From Paraphoma chrysanthemicola (Eukaryota > Ascomycota > Dothideomycetes > Pleosporales > Phaeosphaeriaceae): a stretch of DNA of 64,000 bases. How positions within the stretch are numbered: position 1 is the stretch's first letter; each line of letters starts with the position of its first letter. The position numbers and the translations under genes were made by a program. Location of the stretch: positions 434,001-498,000 of the forward strand of contig JAGMWG010000002.1 of the NCBI GenBank assembly GCA_020744225.1, read 5' to 3'. The notes under the pieces are model-generated. The model ran no database searches. It saw only the letters and a program-made list of their open reading frames with translations, and had not been told where the DNA came from. This document shows, in pieces, positions 58,565 through 64,000 of the stretch.

Positions 58565-61051
58565 CACGATGAAACACTGGGTAAGTAAGCGAAATCGAGA
58601 GTTGATGCTTTCGGGTTGAGAGTCGTCGGTGATGTGGAGTTCGCAACGCGGCAAATTGTGAGGGAAAAGGAATTGGGATCGCAAAGGCTGATAGCGCTAC
58701 GTCTGTCACTCGTTGCCTCGAACCGCTTTCACCGCAGCTCGCCGGGCGTACAAACGCGACCGCGCAGTCTGATTATTCATCGCGGAGCATTTCAAGACAC
58801 TCGATCCCACAGTACCGCCCATGCTGGTGCGAGCATGTATTAGTAGGCAGGTCCACGACTTGTAGCTGTCTCCTACATTTGCTCACACTCGATAAATGTA
58901 TATGCCATAACGTTAGCAATTGTCGCCGAGGCGGAGCGGGTATACAGCACTCTCACCCGCCTGGGTCTTCTGCTGAAGGTGAATATGAGGGGCCTTGTGA
59001 ATTCATAGTCTTGGTCCGCACAAATACCTCGTGGCCACACGACGTCATTAGCATCTATAGGTTGAGCCGAAATCCTTTGTTCAACACGCAACACTGCGCA
59101 TGCGTAGAGGAAGAGATTCTGCCGTCCATACGTGTGCAAGGATATTGCCTCTCTTGTGCTATTCCACCTCTTCTTGCATGGGGGAAATTACGTGGTAGCT
59201 AATCAGCCGACTGAATTGTGGCAGAGTTCAAAAGAAGATATAAGTTGTACATCCTGACACAGCAACAACTCACCACGAACCTTTGCATCATTATCAGCAT
59301 TCGGTACATGTTTCTTGTATAAGCATACCTTCAAAAATTTGACTTCTGGTCAATTGTTTCGATCTCCGTCGGGCTGGATAAGTGAGGCATCTCGAAGTCT
59401 AAGTCCAAGGACCTTATGAATTAGTGCCCGGCATAATACGTCCACAATGCTGCATTATTCATCTAGTAAAGTGACATCATAGCTCACTGTGGATGCAACT
59501 GGAGTAACGTAGGGGCCGCAGGAGGGATTAAAAAGCCGCTCTTCATGACCGCTTCGTTTCTTCAAGCTCCAGCCCAAAGCAAGGTTGACCATTTCCCGGG
59601 ACTGGCGCCACCTGGAGTAGGAACATTAGGAGAGGTGAAGGTTGATTTAAGCTTGCAGTAGCGGTCGATCTTCATTCGGGGCGAGGCTCCGCGGAACTGG
59701 CATGACGTCGGTCTGCTGGCGGACTGGTCTTAGACTGCTCTTTTTTTACACACGGAAATACCTGCTAGAGTACTGGAGCTGACCATTTGCGACCAGCGGA
59801 GGATATTGGAGGAATGGTGTCGCTTGGCAGCAGGTGATATTTCAGCCGCACGATGGCGTTGCCGATCACAATTCTCGGCGTGGCACTTCTAACTTTAGCG
59901 CATCCTTAATTTTGTACTTTCCCATGCACACCGCACCTCCCACTTTCGAAATACCATCTTCTCGGGCTGTCGCCTCATATCGCGACTTGCTTCTACGTTG
60001 TAGAGCGTTGCTGCGAGGTTTCCGACGCGACCGTCCGACTCTTTCAAACCTGGGTGCGACACCACCAGAACATCCTGAAGAGAGGACGCCCCCAACCGTG
60101 ATGCATATTTTATGAAGGTCATATGATCTAGATTGTACCGTAATGCCCAAGGGAGCAACACAATGCTTACTGGGTTCCCCACGATCAGGCTACTCTCAGC
60201 CACATACTTCTATTCAAGCACGCCGTGACAAGTCATTCGAGACTGAATTCAGGTCAACGTCGCGAGCACTATCGAATTGTTTGCAAGACGTCATATCACT
60301 ACCTTAAGGCAGGGTTGAGCCCAAAACTCTTCCTTGTCTCGGCGTCTCTCTCCAAGTGTCGCTTGCATACTTGCGTCTGGGTTTGAGATTCTCCGGTTGG
60401 CGTCCTGCTTCTTGGAGAGGACCTTAGTGGCGGAACATCAGCCGGCCTTGCGCTTGTTACGGGGTCTCTCATTTCGATCTCAAGTAGCAGCGAGAACTTG
60501 AAAGTCTTTTTTTATCCAATCGGACCTTCCCCGCTGTCATTGCCTGCAGCGTCTATCGTAGCTACCTTCGCGTCAGGGCGAACGTAGTCCGCGGAGAACA
60601 GTTTTTAGTGGACGGCTGCGGTAGTCCGGAACAATTTCACGCGATTAGAGATCTGCAGAGCAACGGTGTTGGCTCGTACTATGGAAAGGAGTAATATCAG
60701 AAACCTCAGTGGCCAGTACCTTGCAACTTTCCCCACAGTCCCGGTGATCTCACCACGCGCTGCACCGGCATCAGCTTGTCTGACAATCTTGATGTGGATC
60801 TCTAGGTGCACGGTTACGTCTCAACAACCGTCTGAGTGGTAACTCGATACTCGCCGACTATCATGCAAATCTTCGCATGGGATAGGAAAGGCGGTGCTTG
60901 GGGAAACGGGATGCTGCTCATCGTCTACTAAGCATGGGCAAATCGCAGGAGCATATAAAGTCAGTATAGGAGTTTCAAGTCGATTCCTCATCTCAGCAAT
61001 CGCTTTTCTCGCCTTTCGTCTCTCCTTGGTGGGTACATTCGTTTAGCCACC
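58565..61051. other. Long intergenic region, no gene supported
   Basis: About 2.5 kb. A reverse-strand open stretch at 59895-60203 is weak and unrecognised. The right end holds the peroxidase promoter with a TATA box. Confidence 0.5.
60954..60959 (+). promoter_or_regulatory. TATA box of the peroxidase gene
   Basis: TATAAA in gcatataaag, 93 bp upstream of the ATG at 61052; the following C/T-rich leader (tctctccttgg) is typical of fungal secreted-protein genes. Confidence 0.55.
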
Positions 61052-62495
61052 ATGAAGTTCACCCAGGCAATTGTTCTGGCTCTGCCCGCCATCGCGACGG
61101 CCTATCCTGGCATGATGGGCACCGGATCTCGCGCTGAGATTGAAGACTACATCCGCAGCGAGATGAAGCGCGAAGCACTGGAGAAGCGTGAGGCCAAGCC
61201 CCAGCTTCTCAAACCCGTGGGCAACCTGCTCGGTGCCCTTGGTGGCGTTGTGTCCGGTCTGCTCAACTCCGTCGGTAACGCCATTGTCATCGAGAGCAAC
61301 AAGCGTCCAGAGCCAGAATTTGAGTTCCGTGCTCCTGGACCCAACGATTCTCGCGGCCCTTGCCCGGGTCTCAACTTGCTTGCCAACTATGGCTATCTAC
61401 CACGCGATGGCTATGTTACTTATGGCCAGGTTCTGGAGGCAACTTCCCGCGGCTTCAATATGGGTAAGCCGAAGTCCATTCTTGTTGCCCAGACATAGCT
61501 AATCAGCTTTAGGTACGGATCTTGCTACGGTCCTAGCCACATTCGCGGTTCTGGGCAGCGGGGACCTTGATGGACTGTCGTTCTATCTCGGCTCAGGCAA
61601 GAACGGTATCGGCGGTCTCAACCGCCACTCAGTGGTCGAGGCTGATGTCTCACCCAACCGTGAAGGTATGCTTCACCTCCAGCATCCTCCCGTTCCTTGC
61701 TAAGAATACACAGACTATTACAACGGCTGCGGCGACAACCACCACCTCTCCTCCCGCCTCGTCAAACAAATGGTCAACTTCGCCAACGACGACCCCAAGA
61801 AAGAATTCTCCCTCGATGTCATGGCCTCTCATTACGCCCAAAGTGCCGCCTTCTCCAAGAACTACAATCCATACCTCTACTACTTCCCCTTCCCTCAGAT
61901 TGTCAGTCTCGCCGCCTTTGCCTTCTATCCCCAGTTCTTTTCCAATGGGACCTACGGTGCGGGCGGTGTCGCCAACTACCGCAGCATCATGAGCATCATT
62001 GGCGCCGAGTTCGATGAGGATAGCCAGGAGTTCAGATACGTGCCTGAGCGCTGGCCTGAAGAGGGCTGGTACCGTCGCGCTACTCCATACGGTGCTGTCC
62101 AAGCCCTCACGGAGGCTTTCACAGTCGTTTACCCTCGCAACATCATCGTGCCTGGCGTTGCACAGATTGGCACACCGAATCTCAGCGTCGACACAATCTT
62201 GTGCGATGTGTACCAGGGCATCAACTCCATCACTCCGCTTATGCTTGGCGGAACACTCGAGCAGACTTCCAAGGCTGTGACATGGGCTTTGAGTGTACTC
62301 GACCCTATCTTGGGCAAGACGGCACTTGGATGCCCTGACAGCGTTATCTCGCCCAACTCGCTGTTTCCGGAGTCGCAGCGCGAGGGTGGTCCGGTTGTAC
62401 CGCCGAGGGTGCCGTCGGATAGGAATACGGGTGATAATGTGTACAACCAGATTTATTTCACGAGCGAGCCAAAAGAGCCCCAGTGCTTGCGATAG
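61052..62495 (+). CDS. Secreted heme-thiolate peroxidase (chloroperoxidase/UPO type)
   Basis: Exons 61052-61463, 61513-61665 and 61714-62495, 448 residues. Signal peptide at about 1-17. A propeptide-like stretch contains a Kex2-type KR (LEKREAK). The proximal heme ligand is Cys104 in GPCPGLNLLANYGYLPRDG (core PCPGLNLLANYGYL). The distal block GLNRHSVVEAD holds Glu180, the position of the acid-base Glu in chloroperoxidase, followed by S-x-x-R. Introns are 49 and 48 nt. By family it uses H2O2 for oxygenation or halogenation of small organics outside the cell. The EAD form differs from EHD/EGD of many members. Confidence 0.9.
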
Positions 62496-63314
62496 GCTAG
62501 AAACTCTCTTTTGTGTTGTTAAAAAAGTAATTGTAATGTCTGGTCCAATCTCACACATGCTTGCCTGCAATCGCTGCCTTCGCTGGCGTTCAAATTTTTC
62601 CTCTTCGAAAGTGAAAGCGGCGAGTCACTTCCACGTGAAGAGGTGAGAAGCAAACGCAGGGAGTGCAACCTGCAACACACGACATCCACACACACACACA
62701 CGTACGCGAATAGCCCTGATTTAAATGTATATATGTCAATTACTTTTGAAACATATTATCAAATTCAAGTGGTTGCAATTATGGTCGAGGTCGGCAACGC
62801 CGCCAGCCAGGTTGTAATCAAACATACATCGGTTCGAGTCGCTCAGCGTCCGGTTCCAGACCCGCCAGTTTTCAGCCGTCCTCTAGGGGTCCAGGAGTTT
62901 GGAACTGAGCGACATTTTTGTATCTTTTCGGTCCTCCTCGTCTTTCTCACATTGCTTTTTGCATCGAGCTCTCACGTGGTTTAGGCGATAAGTAATGAAT
63001 TTGTGCAATTCATAGCAGAGCATATATGCAAAGAGATGAGTTTAAAGGGTTCATTTATGTGCTCTACCGCTTGAGCTACTCTTCTGTACCCGTTTTCCAC
63101 GAACTTCTGCGCTTTGCGCTACATGAAGCTAGCAAGACATAATCGCAAGTTTTGTGATGTCCATTTTGGCCGCTTCAATTGTAGCACTCCGTCGCCCGCA
63201 AGCCAAACTCACTAAGTAGCTACCCAAACTAGAAACCCTTTGTGGACACATCCTTCAAGCCACAGAAAGCGGTGCGGTGCGACTGCTCGCCATTCTTGGT
63301 TCCGCACAACGATC
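62496..63314. other. Intergenic with a tRNA 5'-half-like patch
   Basis: No gene supported. On the minus strand near 63063-63085 the phrase tagctcaagcggtagagc resembles a tRNA D-arm/A box, but no anticodon stem or T-arm follows. A short CA run (about 62687-62700) is also present. Confidence 0.45.
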
Positions 63315-64000
63315 CTAGCGGTAGAATGATGCGGGTGGAGCTGTGAGACCATCAGGAAGGAGGCAAAAGGCCGGGCTCTTGATCCCGATGTTCATTCGCA
63401 AACTGGGTGACAGTGGCAGAATGGTCATTTGACCTGCCGTGACCAGAATACACGGTTGACGTCTCGCAAGGCATGTCTTGCACGCGTATTGACCATCTCG
63501 ACCTTCCCTTGGCCATGACATTGACTCAATGCTCGCCATAGTGTAGAGACACTTCCAGTTGCCCTTCTTATGGCTGTCCTTCAGTTTGTCGAGGTCGCGG
63601 CCTAGCAGAAGCGCAGCTTTCAGCCACTTGTAAATCGTTCGGAAAGCAGCCGTCTTGATCATAACGCCGACATCGAGGTGAACGTCATTGTGGAGGAGTT
63701 TGATCGAGAATGAGAGCGGCGGGCTTTGACCTTCACGTACTTTGTCGTTTTGGATCGCACCGAGCCAGACATCGAGATCGGAACCGAGCAATGGAGATCC
63801 CACAGTGCCGTGGGAACGTGGGTCATGTCCAACCGCATGTGGAAGGCCCAGGTGGCTAATCGGCTGCAACATCCTTGGTATAGCCTTCGCTGTGGCTGGG
63901 GCGACTTCCATGGGGTGCTCACTGGGCTTATGCCTTTTGGTCAAGTGTATACCGACAGTCTCCTCTTCTGTACTTTGCTTGCGTTTCTGCGACTGGAATT
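63315..64000 (-). CDS. Hypothetical protein with C-terminal CxxC...C motif, 5' partial
   Basis: The frame is open from the stop at 63315 to the right edge, about 227 visible residues, so the start is probably beyond the window; the first visible ATG is 63911. Near the C-terminus YACKTCLARRQPC followed by a hydrophobic strand and TILPLSP is a pattern common at the ends of fungal hypothetical proteins. No known domain in the rest, which has a basic start (SQKRKQSTEEE) and a region around LLHNDVHLDVGVMIK. Function unknown. Confidence 0.5.
   Translation of the reverse strand, partial: FQSQKRKQSTEEETVGIHLTKRHKPSEHPMEVAPATAKAIPRMLQPISHLGLPHAVGHDPRSHGTVGSPLLGSDLDVWLGAIQNDKVREGQSPPLSFSIKLLHNDVHLDVGVMIKTAAFRTIYKWLKAALLLGRDLDKLKDSHKKGNWKCLYTMASIESMSWPREGRDGQYACKTCLARRQPCILVTAGQMTILPLSPSLRMNIGIKSPAFCLLPDGLTAPPASFYR

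Noticed and set aside
59895..60203. Minus-strand open stretch of about 100 codons
   Set aside because: Initiator weak, no recognisable domain, competing frames on both strands.
61650..62570. Long minus-strand open stretch (about 306 codons)
   Set aside because: Antisense to peroxidase exons that carry heme-thiolate peroxidase motifs and clean splice sites.
62828..62845. ggttcgagtc resembling a tRNA T-loop
   Set aside because: Stem does not pair, and no D-arm or anticodon arm lies upstream on this strand.
1..64000. CRISPR array, prophage, bacterial operon or biosynthetic cluster
   Set aside because: No spaced short repeats; genes are spliced and eukaryotic; no PKS, NRPS or terpene synthase core gene is present.

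Overview
The window is nuclear DNA of a filamentous ascomycete (Pezizomycotina). Genes are split by many short introns (about 46-75 nt, GTRNGY donors, often a CTRAC/CTAAC-like branch site). There are four HET-domain genes, a cell-wall-integrity MAP kinase of the Slt2 type, and secreted enzymes typical of this group. A Dothideomycete is my best guess but is inference. Exon coordinates were worked out by eye from splice signals, reading-frame phase and domain continuity; every spliced model given keeps an open frame.

Layout. 1-5.8 kb: 3' part of a large UBE2O-like ubiquitin-conjugating enzyme, a small F-box-like protein and a three-exon C2H2 zinc-finger protein. 7.1-11.1 kb: a tandem pair of HET-domain paralogues with a related upstream element. 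12.4-28.5 kb is a conserved housekeeping block: a giant low-complexity protein, the HAS1 DEAD-box helicase, an NAD(P)-binding SDR protein, the seven-exon Slt2/Mpk1 MAP kinase, and a membrane-anchored aspartic-protease-like protein that has lost its first catalytic Asp. 30.1-43.0 kb is rich in secreted or surface proteins: a repeat protein with a possible GPI signal, an FAD-linked oxidase, an HExxHxxGxxD metalloprotease and an S10 serine carboxypeptidase, with an RNase III-like pseudogene and a third HET gene between them. 44.8-50.8 kb holds a HET protein fused to twelve near-identical ankyrin repeats, a RING-family paralogue broken into two fragments in opposite orientation, and a RING-like protein with missing metal ligands. 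51-58.6 kb: a PPxY-motif protein, a 1311-residue hybrid histidine kinase, a remnant of a medium-chain dehydrogenase and a RING protein. 61-64 kb: a heme-thiolate (chloroperoxidase-type) peroxidase and an edge-truncated gene.

How it fits together. The 12-28 kb block supports general functions: ribosome biogenesis (HAS1) and cell-wall stress signalling (Slt2). The flanks look like accessory compartments: HET genes (allorecognition and programmed cell death), ubiquitin-related RING genes that duplicate and decay, secreted hydrolases and oxidases, and pseudogenes. The most unusual items are the inverted RING-family fragments near 48-49 kb, the RNase III pseudogene at 35.6-36.1 kb, the homogenised HET-ankyrin array, and the protease-like receptor candidate at 26.3-28.5 kb.
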